From contig CAKRRU010000069.1 in assembly GCA_934394515.1 (NCBI GenBank), positions 1 through 14,161 on the forward strand: a DNA stretch of 14,161 nucleotides, in the 5' to 3' direction. Positions 7,262-14,161 of the stretch are shown in pieces; position 1 is the first letter of the stretch, and each line of letters opens with the position of its first letter. Origin of the DNA: an uncultured Acetatifactor sp. Its GTDB lineage: Bacteria; Bacillota; Clostridia; Lachnospirales; Lachnospiraceae. The position numbers and the translations under genes are program-made. A model generated the notes under the pieces. The model was given only the letters and a program-made list of their open reading frames with translations. It did not search any database and was not told the origin of the DNA.

Positions 7262-7537
7262 CTACCTCATTTCTTCCTGTTTTTGAAGCAGCTTCTCCGC
7301 AAAGCTAGCATTATCCACTCCATAAGTACCGTTCTGGATTCTTGCTTTAATGGGAGCCGTTAACTCTTCCCTGATATCAGGTGCTGCTGCCACTGCTGCC
7401 TTAGCGGTCTGGAAATCTTTTCCCTGGCTGCTGATCTGCAGTCTGTCCGTGTGTGATGCTGCCTGAGTCTTCTGTGTCCTGCTGACCTTCTGTGACTGAT
7501 ACAGCTGCTGTACCTGTGTATACGCTTCAATACGCAT
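7262..7537 (-). CDS. flgM: Anti-sigma-28 factor FlgM
   Basis: FlgM, 91 aa, binds and inhibits sigma-28 (SigD/FliA) until the hook-basal body is complete, timing late flagellar genes. The family C-terminus is clear: TDRLQISSQGKDFQTAKAAV (about residues 30-49), then PDIREELTAPIKARIQNGTY and FAEKLLQKQEEM. The N-terminal ~28 residues are polar and likely disordered, as is usual. The ATG at 7537 has GGAGGAG a few bases upstream. It is the first gene after a sigma-28-type promoter (7580-7606), so it would be made by the factor it inhibits, a known feedback arrangement. Its last codons contain the flgN ribosome site. Confidence 0.94.
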   Translation of the reverse strand: MRIEAYTQVQQLYQSQKVSRTQKTQAASHTDRLQISSQGKDFQTAKAAVAAAPDIREELTAPIKARIQNGTYGVDNASFAEKLLQKQEEMR

Positions 7538-7579
7538 ATCGACTCCTCCTTCCCGAATGTCTTTTATGTTTCACAATAA

Positions 7580-7606
7580 TTATCGGACTAAATTTCAATT
7601 ACTTTA
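7580..7606 (-). promoter_or_regulatory. Sigma-28 (SigD/FliA) promoter of the flgM operon
   Basis: On the minus strand, TAAA (7603-7606) is followed by exactly 15 nt and then TCCGATAA (7580-7587). This matches the sigma-28 consensus TAAA-N15-GCCGATAA at all but one base, and the -35 is extended as GCTAAA. A start near 7573 gives a leader of about 36 nt to the flgM ATG. It lies just downstream of the terminator that closes the preceding chemoreceptor unit. It should make flgM through csrA a late (class III) flagellar operon. Confidence 0.9.
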
Positions 7607-7615
7607 GCCCCTCTT

Positions 7616-7662
7616 AAAAAAAAGTAACGATCCGGCCCCTGCAGAAGTATCCGGATCGTTAC
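7616..7662 (-). terminator. Intrinsic terminator after the sugar-binding lipoprotein gene
   Basis: The arms GTAACGATCCGG and CCGGATCGTTAC (7651-7662 and 7624-7635) form a perfect 12-bp stem with a 15-nt loop. On the minus strand eight T residues follow at once (7616-7623). It starts 9 nt after the stop codon of the binding-protein gene and separates that unit from the flagellar promoter. Confidence 0.93.
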
Positions 7663-7671
7663 AAAAACCGA

Positions 7672-8754
7672 TCAATATGCATTTTCATTGCGGATCTCGC
7701 TGTCCACCCACTGCACCCGGTAAGTCTTATCTCCCACTGTCACGGCAGTCACCGTGTCATCATGTGCATACAGCCCTTCTTCCACATAAGAGAACTTCTC
7801 CGGTGTCCTGCCTTCTTCCAGGATTTGGATCAGCGCCTCTACTCTGGGACCGTGGAGCGGATTGCATTCTCCGATACAGGTGATTTCATCCTTCATGACA
7901 CAGTCCATGGATTCCGTGCTGACGCCGTCGAAAGACAATATCATGATATCTCCCGCGGCCAGATCACTGCCGACCTTTTTCCCCGCTGCCCGGATCGCTT
8001 CCATGGCGCCGAAGGCCTCATTGTCATTTTCGCAATAGACGACATTGATATTATCATATTTTTTCAGGAAAGCCTCCATGACTTCCTTTCCCTTTGCCTG
8101 GGTGAATTCTCCCGATACCTGGTCTAACAGGTCCCAGCCGTATTTGTCCACGCCCTGCTCCAGGCCTCTGGTCCGTCCGATCTGGGCGGAGGCTCCGATA
8201 TTTCCCTGAATATTTACAATATGCAGATCCTCCGGTGCGATCCCCTTACTGACAGAGAAGGAATTCAGCCACTCCGCCATCTTCAGGCCTTCCAGCTCGA
8301 AATCCGATCCGACGAAGCAGGTAAAGAGGCTGTCGTCCTCCACATCTACCTTCCGGTCCACGATGATCACCGGAATACCGGCATCCTTTGCTTCCCGGAG
8401 CACGGTATCCCATCCGGTCTCTGTCACCGGAGCCAGCACGATATAGTCTACTTCCTGTTGGATAAACGTCCGGATTGCCCGGATCTGATTGGCCTGCTTT
8501 TGCTGTCCGTCCTCGAAGATCAGGTCATATCCCGCCTCTTTCGTAAAGGTGCTTTTCATGGACTCCGTGTTGGCACTGCGCCAGTCAGATTCCGCTCCCA
8601 GCTGCGAGAAGCCCACCACAATGCGATCCGCCTGTGTCTCCTCTGCCGCAGTATTATCCATGGCAGTTTGTCCGGCACCGCAACCGGCAAACGCGATCCC
8701 GAAGACCAGCAGCATCCCTGCCATCCACTGTCTTCCCATTCTGCATTTCTTCAT
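7672..8754 (-). CDS. YtfQ-like (galactofuranose-type) sugar-binding lipoprotein
   Basis: Substrate-binding lipoprotein of the periplasmic-binding-protein type I fold, 360 aa. A basic start (MKKCRMGRQW), a hydrophobic stretch and AFAGC indicate a lipoprotein signal with Cys25 as the anchored residue. The mature part resembles E. coli YtfQ: IVVGFSQLGAESDWRSANTE, DGQQKQANQIRAIRTFI, LAPVTETGWDTVLREAKDAG, IPVIIVDRKVDVEDDS, then GNIGASAQIGRTRG and GEFTQAKGKEVMEAFLKKY. YtfQ binds galactofuranose; the exact ligand here is inference. The gene follows a chemoreceptor by 52 nt rather than heading the ytfRT-yjfF genes, so it may be a second binding protein serving chemotaxis as well as transport. AGGATGA lies about 12 nt before the ATG, a weak ribosome site; later in-frame ATGs are no better and would shorten the signal peptide. 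Confidence 0.88.
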   Translation of the reverse strand: MKKCRMGRQWMAGMLLVFGIAFAGCGAGQTAMDNTAAEETQADRIVVGFSQLGAESDWRSANTESMKSTFTKEAGYDLIFEDGQQKQANQIRAIRTFIQQEVDYIVLAPVTETGWDTVLREAKDAGIPVIIVDRKVDVEDDSLFTCFVGSDFELEGLKMAEWLNSFSVSKGIAPEDLHIVNIQGNIGASAQIGRTRGLEQGVDKYGWDLLDQVSGEFTQAKGKEVMEAFLKKYDNINVVYCENDNEAFGAMEAIRAAGKKVGSDLAAGDIMILSFDGVSTESMDCVMKDEITCIGECNPLHGPRVEALIQILEEGRTPEKFSYVEEGLYAHDDTVTAVTVGDKTYRVQWVDSEIRNENAY

Positions 8755-8787
8755 ATCTGATCAGTCATCCTGTTCTGTCATACTTCC

Positions 8788-8819
8788 TGTGCGGAATCCG
8801 CTTCTGTCATTCCGCGACA
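8788..8819 (-). other. Intercistronic hairpin at the chemoreceptor stop codon
   Basis: GCGGAAT (8791-8797) pairs with ATTCCGC (8809-8815), extended by TGT/ACA across a one-base bulge, with an 11-nt loop. The 5' arm on the transcript strand overlaps the last codons and the TGA stop of the chemoreceptor gene (8807-8809). No T run follows, so it is not a standard terminator. It may stabilise the upstream mRNA or reduce expression of the downstream binding-protein gene. Confidence 0.45.
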
Positions 8820-10516
8820 GGTGCTTTCTCTGTGTGGAAATAAGCCACAGAGTTCTCCAGTTCCCCTGAGATCTGTTTCATTTTATCACAGTTTGCGCCC
8901 ACTGTCTGTATCTGTGTCAGGATTTCTTCAATGTTTGCATTCACCTGTTGATTGTTGGCCGCATTTTCCTCGCTGATGGCACTGAGGCTTCCGATATTCC
9001 CCAGAATATCTTCCTTCTGCTGTGACAGGCGGCCGGTCTCCCCGGCGATTCTCCGGATTTCTTCCGCAGACTGTCTGATGCTCTGCTCTAACTGCCGGTA
9101 CTGCTCTCCGGTGGTGACAATGTGCTCCTGTTCCTTACGGATGATGTCTTTTACCACATCTGCCTGTTCCACAGTCTCTCCGGATTTCTCCATGATCCCC
9201 TGCGCCAGGCTCTTGATCTGCTCGGCACCCGCGGCACTCTGTTCCGACAGCTTGCGGATTTCTTCCGCCACTACGGCGAAACCTCTGCCCGCTTCTCCGG
9301 CTCTGGCGGCTTCGATGGAAGCGTTCAGGCTTAAGAGATTGGTCTGTCCGGATATGGAGAAGATCAGAGCTACTGCCTCGTCGATCTTTTCGATATAATC
9401 ATTGGTCTCATGGATCTTGGCGGTAATGGTGTCCACGGATTCCACGGAACGTTTACTGCCGTTCATGATATTTTCCATGCCTTCGCCTGCTTTTTTGCTG
9501 TTATCCTGCATCTCTTCCGAATTCTTCTGCAGCTGTGCGACGCTAGCACTGATATCATTCACCGCTTCTCCAATCTCATCCATACGGTCACTGATATTCT
9601 GCACATTTTCCGCCATCTCCTCTGCTGCCGATGACAGCTGTTCCATGGCTGAACTGATCTGCTCCGCCTGTTCCGTGGTGGCGTCGCTGCCTTCTGCCAC
9701 TTGCTGTACACTGTTTAAAAGTTCTCCGGATACCTCCTGTACCCCGCCGATGACCTGTGCCAGATTCTGCTGCATCTGTGCTGTATTTCTTAACAGGTCT
9801 TTGATTTCTCTGACAATGCTGTCCGCTTCCTTCCGGGCGCTCAGATCTCCTTCTGCCAGTGCGTCCACTCTCCTGCCGGTCTCTTTCATCTTGCCGGACA
9901 ATGCCCTGCTTAAGAAAAAGCAGATAATACCGAACAAAACCACGATACCTGCGGCAGAGATCAGGAATGCGGTCTCGATCCCCAACAGTGCATCTGCGAT
10001 CTCGTTTTTCCGTTCGGCAGCGAACGCCACAGCCGTGATCTGTCCGTTACTCAGAATGGGAATATAGTAACCGTAATAGGTATTCCCTTCGATCACTACG
10101 TTTTTATCATAATATCCTTCGGTTCCTCCGCCGGACACACGGTCCTGATCCATGGGGATCTCACGGATACGATAGTCGTTTTCGTTTTTAATGGATGTGG
10201 TAGCCGGTACGCCGTCCAGGAGGATGGCCATCTCCAGGCCTTCGTTCTTCAAACTGTCCAGATACTCATAATAACCACTGGCATTGATCACCGTGATCTC
10301 ATTCTCTTTGCAGTATTTCGCCAGATTATCCGCAGTTACATGCAGGGTAGTCTGTACACTTTCCTCCAGATTCGTTCTGGTCAGATATAAGGATGTGGTG
10401 CTGAGAAGCACCGTTGCCAGAACTACCGGTGCAAGTGCTAACAGCATCAGCAGCAGGAACAGGCTGCATCCCTGCTTTTTCGGAGTTTTCTGTTTCTTTA
10501 CTTTCGTCTTTTTCAT
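8807..10516 (-). CDS. Methyl-accepting chemotaxis protein with extracytoplasmic sensor
   Basis: Transmembrane chemoreceptor, 569 aa, that passes ligand signals to CheW/CheA and so to the flagellar motor. A lysine-rich start (1-15) leads into TM1 (about 19-45). An extracytoplasmic sensor of ~135 residues follows, consistent with a single Cache-like domain (pattern [28 protein letters not shown]), then TM2 (about 183-203) and HAMP (about 204-257). A long coiled-coil signalling domain holds the tip [18 protein letters not shown] (391-408) and [18 protein letters not shown]. About 160 residues follow the tip, in keeping with a long (44-heptad-like) receptor. No CheR-tethering pentapeptide ends the protein. 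GGGGGGA precedes the ATG. It sits between a sugar importer and a sugar-binding lipoprotein, suggesting sugar taxis; the ligand is inference. Confidence 0.93.
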   Translation of the reverse strand: MKKTKVKKQKTPKKQGCSLFLLLMLLALAPVVLATVLLSTTSLYLTRTNLEESVQTTLHVTADNLAKYCKENEITVINASGYYEYLDSLKNEGLEMAILLDGVPATTSIKNENDYRIREIPMDQDRVSGGGTEGYYDKNVVIEGNTYYGYYIPILSNGQITAVAFAAERKNEIADALLGIETAFLISAAGIVVLFGIICFFLSRALSGKMKETGRRVDALAEGDLSARKEADSIVREIKDLLRNTAQMQQNLAQVIGGVQEVSGELLNSVQQVAEGSDATTEQAEQISSAMEQLSSAAEEMAENVQNISDRMDEIGEAVNDISASVAQLQKNSEEMQDNSKKAGEGMENIMNGSKRSVESVDTITAKIHETNDYIEKIDEAVALIFSISGQTNLLSLNASIEAARAGEAGRGFAVVAEEIRKLSEQSAAGAEQIKSLAQGIMEKSGETVEQADVVKDIIRKEQEHIVTTGEQYRQLEQSIRQSAEEIRRIAGETGRLSQQKEDILGNIGSLSAISEENAANNQQVNANIEEILTQIQTVGANCDKMKQISGELENSVAYFHTEKAPVAE

Positions 10517-10568
10517 AGCTTTCCCCCCTGATACCCGGTGGTTTTCTTTTACTGCTTATACTTACCAG

Positions 10569-10610
10569 CGGAAAAAGAGTGTGACTGTCCGCAAGCCACG
10601 CTCTTTTCCG
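10569..10610 (-). terminator. Probable terminator hairpin after the YjfF-like gene
   Basis: CGGAAAAAGAG (10569-10579) pairs with CTCTTTTCCG (10601-10610) with a one-base bulge, and GTG/CAC extends it inward. On the minus strand the inner GAG...CTC stem is followed by five T residues. On the plus strand TTTTCTTATTT follows, so it could act in both directions. It lies 34 nt after the permease stop and before the chemoreceptor, so the two units may be partly or fully separated. Confidence 0.55.
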
Positions 10611-10644
10611 TTTTCTTATTTCACATTTTAACTCTGAACTGCCT

Positions 10645-11670
10645 TTATTTACTCTGCAGCATTTTCTTTTTTCTGGCAATGACCACACTCTGTACCACCA
10701 GGAACAGACACAACATAGCTGCGATGGTAATGCCGGTCCACCATGCCTGATCCAGACCTGCGCTGGATACGATATTCTGGATGGTGCTTAAGGACAATAC
10801 ACCGAAGAAGGTTCCGATGATATTACCCACACCACCGGTCAACATGGTGCCGCCGATGATGGAAGAAGCGATGGCGTTCATCTCCATGCCGCTCGCATGG
10901 GATGCGGATCCGCTTCCTACATGCAGAAAGTATACATAACCGCCGATACCGGCTAACAGTCCGCAGAGCAGATGGGACATGAATTTGGTTCTCTTGACAT
11001 TGATACCTAACATCAGAGCACTCTGGTTGTTGCCGCCCACAGCATAGAAGCTGCGTCCCATCTTCGTCCAGCGAAGCATGATAAACATCAGGATCACTAC
11101 CAGCAGTGCCACGATAACGCCGATCTCCACATACGCATTTACATAAGCACCGAGCTTATTCACAGAACCCATTCCGGGAACGACCACACGGGTCTCTTTC
11201 AGAGCTGTGAACTTCTCATTTGCCACGTTAAACGGCTTGGTATTTACGATCGTCGTCATACCTCTGGCGAAGAACATACCAGCCAGTGTCACGATGAAGG
11301 GCTGGATATCCAAATACGCTACCAGGAATCCCTGTACAATACCGAAAGCAAGGCCGATGGCTACGGCGATCAGCAGGGAAATGAATACATTCCCGCCGCC
11401 AAAGTCCAGATATACCGCGCAGCTCATGCTGACCAGTGCTACCACACCGCCAACGGAGATATCGATCCCACCGGTGATCATGACTAAGCTCATGCCGCAG
11501 GAGAGAATAATCAGTGCTGCATTGGCATTCAGGATATTGAAGAAGGTCTGGGGCTTTAAGAAGCCTTTCCCCTGGAACACGATTGCTCCGATATACATTA
11601 CGAAAAATACTACGATCGTGATGGTCAGCAGCAGATTGGTATCTGTCATATTTTTTAACTTCTTACCCAT
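10645..11670 (-). CDS. YjfF-like sugar ABC transporter permease
   Basis: Integral membrane permease of the ribose/galactofuranose (RbsC/BPD_transp_2) family, 341 aa with about 8-10 hydrophobic segments. The match to E. coli YjfF is specific: IQPFIVTLAGMFFARGMTTIV, MEMNAIASSIIGGTMLTGGVGNIIGT and a C-terminal WWTGITIAAMLCLFLVVQ. SCGMSLVMITGGIDISVGG (about residue 58-76) is the family's conserved loop. The ATG at 11670 is chosen because AAAGGAGG ends 9 nt before it. A TTG three codons earlier is in frame but touches the ribosome site itself and cannot be used. It begins one base after the YtfT-like stop. It would form a heterodimeric channel with that protein. The substrate is inferred from homology only. 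Confidence 0.91.
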   Translation of the reverse strand: MGKKLKNMTDTNLLLTITIVVFFVMYIGAIVFQGKGFLKPQTFFNILNANAALIILSCGMSLVMITGGIDISVGGVVALVSMSCAVYLDFGGGNVFISLLIAVAIGLAFGIVQGFLVAYLDIQPFIVTLAGMFFARGMTTIVNTKPFNVANEKFTALKETRVVVPGMGSVNKLGAYVNAYVEIGVIVALLVVILMFIMLRWTKMGRSFYAVGGNNQSALMLGINVKRTKFMSHLLCGLLAGIGGYVYFLHVGSGSASHASGMEMNAIASSIIGGTMLTGGVGNIIGTFFGVLSLSTIQNIVSSAGLDQAWWTGITIAAMLCLFLVVQSVVIARKKKMLQSK

Positions 11671-11671
11671 T

Positions 11672-12772
11672 TTAGCCAACCTCCTTTACGGTCTTGCCCT
11701 GCTTCAGCTTTTTGCCGAGAGCGGACAGCCATTCTCTTACCTTGGGAGTACTGAGTACTACTAACAGGATGACGACCACTGCTTTGTAAGCGGGAAGTGC
11801 ATCGGACTGTACATCAAATTTGTATAAAGTGGTGGTCAGGAACTGAATCACGTATGCGCCCAGAATGGAAGCTGCCATATTGAACTTACCACCGCTTAAG
11901 GAGTTGCCGCCCAAGGCTACTGCCAGGATCGCATCCATCTCGATATCCTTTGCGATAACGGAGTAGTTGATGGAGGACAGACGGCTTACTTTGATCAGTG
12001 CTGCCACTGCCACGCACAGTCCCAGGATCACGAAGGTCAGGAACTTGATAAATGTGGGATTCAGTCCGTTCAGTTTGGAAGAATTCTCATTAATACCTAC
12101 GGACTGGGTGTAAAGTCCCAGTGTCGTGAACTTCAGCACCAGGAAGATCACCAGTACACAGGCCGCCGCAATGAAGAACGGTGTGGGAATGGGGATCCCG
12201 GGGATAAATCCGCCGAAATAACTGAAGGTAGGATCACTTACGATAGGAAGTTCGTTGTTGTTGATCCATGCGGCAATGGAACGGCCTGCCGTATAGAGGA
12301 TCAGGGTCGCTACCATGGGCTGGATCTTGAAATATGCTACCAGCACACCGTTAAAGGCGCCGAACAGCATCGCTGCCACACATGCCACCAGGAATGCTAC
12401 GATAATGGGTGCCTGTAAGGTATCCGGTCTGGAATTGGTACCACACAGGACTCTTAAGATCACGCTGCCTGCAATGGCGATGGCAGCGCCCACACTGATA
12501 TCCTGTCCGCCGGAAGCAGCTGTGACCAGCGTCATGCCGATGGCCAGGATCGCCAGCTCGGAACCATAGTCTAAGATGGTCATCAGATATCCCGACAATA
12601 CCGGATCTCCCGCACTGTTATATCCTAATGTGATCTTGAAAAAGCTGGGATCTACGATCAGGTTAAATACTGCCAGAATCACCAGTGCCGCAATGGGAAT
12701 GAAAATCTGCTGCCGGAACAATCCGCTCAGGAAATTTTTATTGCCTTTTTCTACTTTCTTTTCATTACTCAT
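11672..12772 (-). CDS. YtfT-like sugar ABC transporter permease
   Basis: Second integral membrane permease of the same importer family, 366 aa. It resembles E. coli YtfT at ELAILAIGMTLVTAASGGQDISVGAA (about 72-97), AYFKIQPMVATLILYTAGRS (about 146-165) and EMDAILAVALGGNSLSGGKFN (about 278-298). The family's usual GGIDLSVG reads GGQDISVG here. A charged cytoplasmic start (MSNEKKVEKGNKN) precedes the first membrane helix. The frame could extend to a TTG at 12793, but that places the ribosome site GGAGGTGA inside the gene; from the ATG at 12772 the site is 8 nt upstream. The start overlaps the ATPase stop by 8 nt (ATGAGTAA), a coupling arrangement. It pairs with the YjfF-like permease. Confidence 0.92.
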   Translation of the reverse strand: MSNEKKVEKGNKNFLSGLFRQQIFIPIAALVILAVFNLIVDPSFFKITLGYNSAGDPVLSGYLMTILDYGSELAILAIGMTLVTAASGGQDISVGAAIAIAGSVILRVLCGTNSRPDTLQAPIIVAFLVACVAAMLFGAFNGVLVAYFKIQPMVATLILYTAGRSIAAWINNNELPIVSDPTFSYFGGFIPGIPIPTPFFIAAACVLVIFLVLKFTTLGLYTQSVGINENSSKLNGLNPTFIKFLTFVILGLCVAVAALIKVSRLSSINYSVIAKDIEMDAILAVALGGNSLSGGKFNMAASILGAYVIQFLTTTLYKFDVQSDALPAYKAVVVILLVVLSTPKVREWLSALGKKLKQGKTVKEVG

Positions 12773-14161
12773 GCTTACTCTCACCTCCGGCAATCGTACT
12801 CATAATCTTGGTCTGGGTCAGATCTTCTCCGGACAGTTCTCCTACGACCTTGCGGTCTCTCATGACTACCAGTCTGGAACAGGTACGGAGCATTTCGTCT
12901 GTCTCGGAAGAAATGAAGGTCACGCTCATGCCTTCACTTGCCAGTTTCAGTACCAGCTTCTGGATATCCACTTTCGTGCCGACGTCGATACCTCTGGTAG
13001 GCTCATCCAGGATCAGATATTCCGGATGGGTCAGAAGCCATCTGGCCAGAATTACCTTCTGCTGGTTACCGCCGGACAGTGACTTGATCGGTGTCTCTGC
13101 CGATGCAGTCTTGATATCCAGCAGTTTGATGTATTCGTCTGCGAATTTATTAGCTTCCGCCTTGGAGATCGGACGGAAGAATCCACGAAGCACCTGAAGT
13201 GCCAGGATAATATTCTCTCTTACGGACAAGTCACCTACGATACCGTCACGCTTACGATCTTCCGGCAGATAACCGATACCGCAGCGCATGGCATCCAGAG
13301 GCTTGTTGATCTTGACCTGTTTGCCGTTCTTTTTCACAGTACCGCCGATGACGCGGTCAGCACCGAAAATAGCACGGACGCATTCACTTCGGCCGGATCC
13401 CAAAAGTCCCGTAAAGCCGTTGACCTCACCCTTTTTGATGTAGAAATCAAAAGGCTTGATCCCGGCATCACTGCACAGATTCTTGGTCTCAAACAGCGGT
13501 TCCCCGCTCTCCTCTTTCTGCTCTGCGGACTGATCTCCCTTGATATCGGACAGATCATCCAGTTCCTTACCGAGCATCTTGGATACCAGCTGTACTCTGG
13601 GCAGATCTTTGATGGCATATTCGCCTACCAGTCCGCCGTCACGCAGAACCGTGATCTTGTCACACACTTCATATACCTGATCCAGGAAATGGGTTACGAA
13701 GATGATACCTACACCTCTTGCCTTCAGATCTCTCATCAGACCGAAGAGCTTTTCTACTTCCTGCTCATCCAGGGAGGAAGTCGGCTCATCCAGGATCAGT
13801 ACTTTACAATCCATATCTACCGCTCTGGCGATTGCTACCATCTGCTGTACGGCGATGGAGCAGCTTGCCAGCTGTTGGGACGCTTTGGCGGGGATATCGA
13901 GATTCTGCAATATCTTGTCTGCGTCCTCATTCATTTTTTTCCAGTTCTGATAAATCTTATTGGAACGTCCTATGTACATGTTCTCTGCCACAGACAGATT
14001 CGGGCAGAGAGTGATCTCCTGATATACGGTACTGATGCCCAGCTTCTGTGCCTCCTGAGGAGAGTGAATGGATACGGCTTTGTCCTTGCCGTCGATGAAG
14101 ATCTGTCCTTCATCCTTGCTGTAGACACCTGTCAGCACCTTGATCAGGGTTGACTTTCCGG
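12765..14161 (-). CDS. YtfR-like sugar ABC transporter ATPase, 5' end outside window
   Basis: Double nucleotide-binding-domain ATPase that powers a sugar importer, 464 complete codons visible. The window edge cuts it inside Walker A: the first residues read GKSTLIKVLTGVYSKDEGQ, so roughly 30-40 N-terminal residues are missing. Domain 1 has a Q-loop (TVYQEITLCPNLSVAENMYI), a diverged signature (SIAVQQMVAIARA), Walker B VLILDEPTSSLDE and an H-loop in FVTHFLDQVYEVCDKITVL. Domain 2 has the degenerate Walker A GLLGSGRSE, signature SLSGGNQQKVILARW and LILDEPTRGID, and a serine in place of the switch histidine (FISSE). This asymmetry is normal for RbsA/MglA/YtfR proteins. HFLDQVY and the GLLGSGR region match YtfR best. 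It overlaps the next gene by 8 nt. A YtfQ-type gene may lie upstream. Confidence 0.94.
   Translation of the reverse strand, partial: GKSTLIKVLTGVYSKDEGQIFIDGKDKAVSIHSPQEAQKLGISTVYQEITLCPNLSVAENMYIGRSNKIYQNWKKMNEDADKILQNLDIPAKASQQLASCSIAVQQMVAIARAVDMDCKVLILDEPTSSLDEQEVEKLFGLMRDLKARGVGIIFVTHFLDQVYEVCDKITVLRDGGLVGEYAIKDLPRVQLVSKMLGKELDDLSDIKGDQSAEQKEESGEPLFETKNLCSDAGIKPFDFYIKKGEVNGFTGLLGSGRSECVRAIFGADRVIGGTVKKNGKQVKINKPLDAMRCGIGYLPEDRKRDGIVGDLSVRENIILALQVLRGFFRPISKAEANKFADEYIKLLDIKTASAETPIKSLSGGNQQKVILARWLLTHPEYLILDEPTRGIDVGTKVDIQKLVLKLASEGMSVTFISSETDEMLRTCSRLVVMRDRKVVGELSGEDLTQTKIMSTIAGGESKHE

Noticed and set aside
9402..10067. Plus-strand open frame of 221 codons opposite the chemoreceptor gene
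   Set aside because: It mirrors a strong minus-strand receptor gene; the translation is a serine/cysteine/alanine-rich shadow with no family features.
10598..10636. Possible sigma-28 promoter before the chemoreceptor (TAAA-N15-ACGGAAAA)
   Set aside because: The -10 matches only 5/8 and overlaps the stem of the probable terminator. No convincing promoter was found for the chemoreceptor unit.
11671..11679. TTG start giving a longer YjfF-like permease
   Set aside because: The TTG directly abuts the GGAGG, leaving no spacing; the ATG at 11670 has correct spacing.
12765..13560. Missing switch histidine and degenerate Walker A in the second ATPase domain
   Set aside because: This asymmetry is the normal state of RbsA/MglA/YtfR-type double ATPases, not damage.
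1..14161. Mobile elements, CRISPR arrays, tRNA/rRNA, toxin-antitoxin or defence genes
   Set aside because: None seen; the window is fully accounted for by transport, chemotaxis and flagellar genes in one orientation with intact frames.

Overview
The window is a compact, single-orientation (all minus strand) piece of a motile Gram-positive chromosome, most likely a Lachnospiraceae bacterium of the Roseburia/Agathobacter type. The basis is the B. subtilis-like order flgM-flgN-flgK-flgL-fliW-csrA, the FliW/CsrA pair, strong GGAGG ribosome sites, a sugar-binding lipoprotein instead of a periplasmic protein, and moderate GC. The genus is inference. No mobile element, CRISPR, tRNA or rRNA was seen, and no gene-free stretch exceeds 300 bases.

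In transcription order (high to low coordinates), the first block is a sugar ABC importer of the galactofuranose YtfR-YtfT-YjfF type. It has an ATPase cut by the window edge inside its Walker A motif, then two permeases, with overlaps or 1-nt gaps between the genes. A hairpin (10569-10610) separates it from a second block: a transmembrane chemoreceptor followed by a YtfQ-like sugar-binding lipoprotein, closed by a clear intrinsic terminator (7616-7662).

Immediately after that terminator is a near-consensus sigma-28 (SigD/FliA) promoter (7580-7606). It drives the late flagellar operon: flgM (anti-sigma), flgN (chaperone), two tandem divergent flgK genes, an enlarged flgL, fliW and csrA. flaG follows after a 169-nt gap that is full of structure. 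The B. subtilis operon carries hag (flagellin) right after csrA; here that place is taken by flaG.

The genes link sugar uptake, sugar sensing and movement. The importer and binding protein recognise a sugar, the receptor reports to the chemotaxis pathway, and the flagellar operon builds the hook-filament junction and its FliW-CsrA control switch. The most interesting regulatory signal is the flaG leader: one ACGGA motif sits in a hairpin loop and a second overlaps the ribosome binding site, the usual architecture of CsrA translational repression, directly downstream of csrA itself. Other unusual points are the two FlgK paralogues, a REP-like structured element between flgK2 and flgL, and a chemoreceptor paired with a transporter-type binding protein.

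Several starts were chosen by ribosome site rather than longest frame: flaG at 470, csrA at 858, flgN at a TTG (7257), the YjfF-like permease at 11670 and the YtfT-like permease at 12772.
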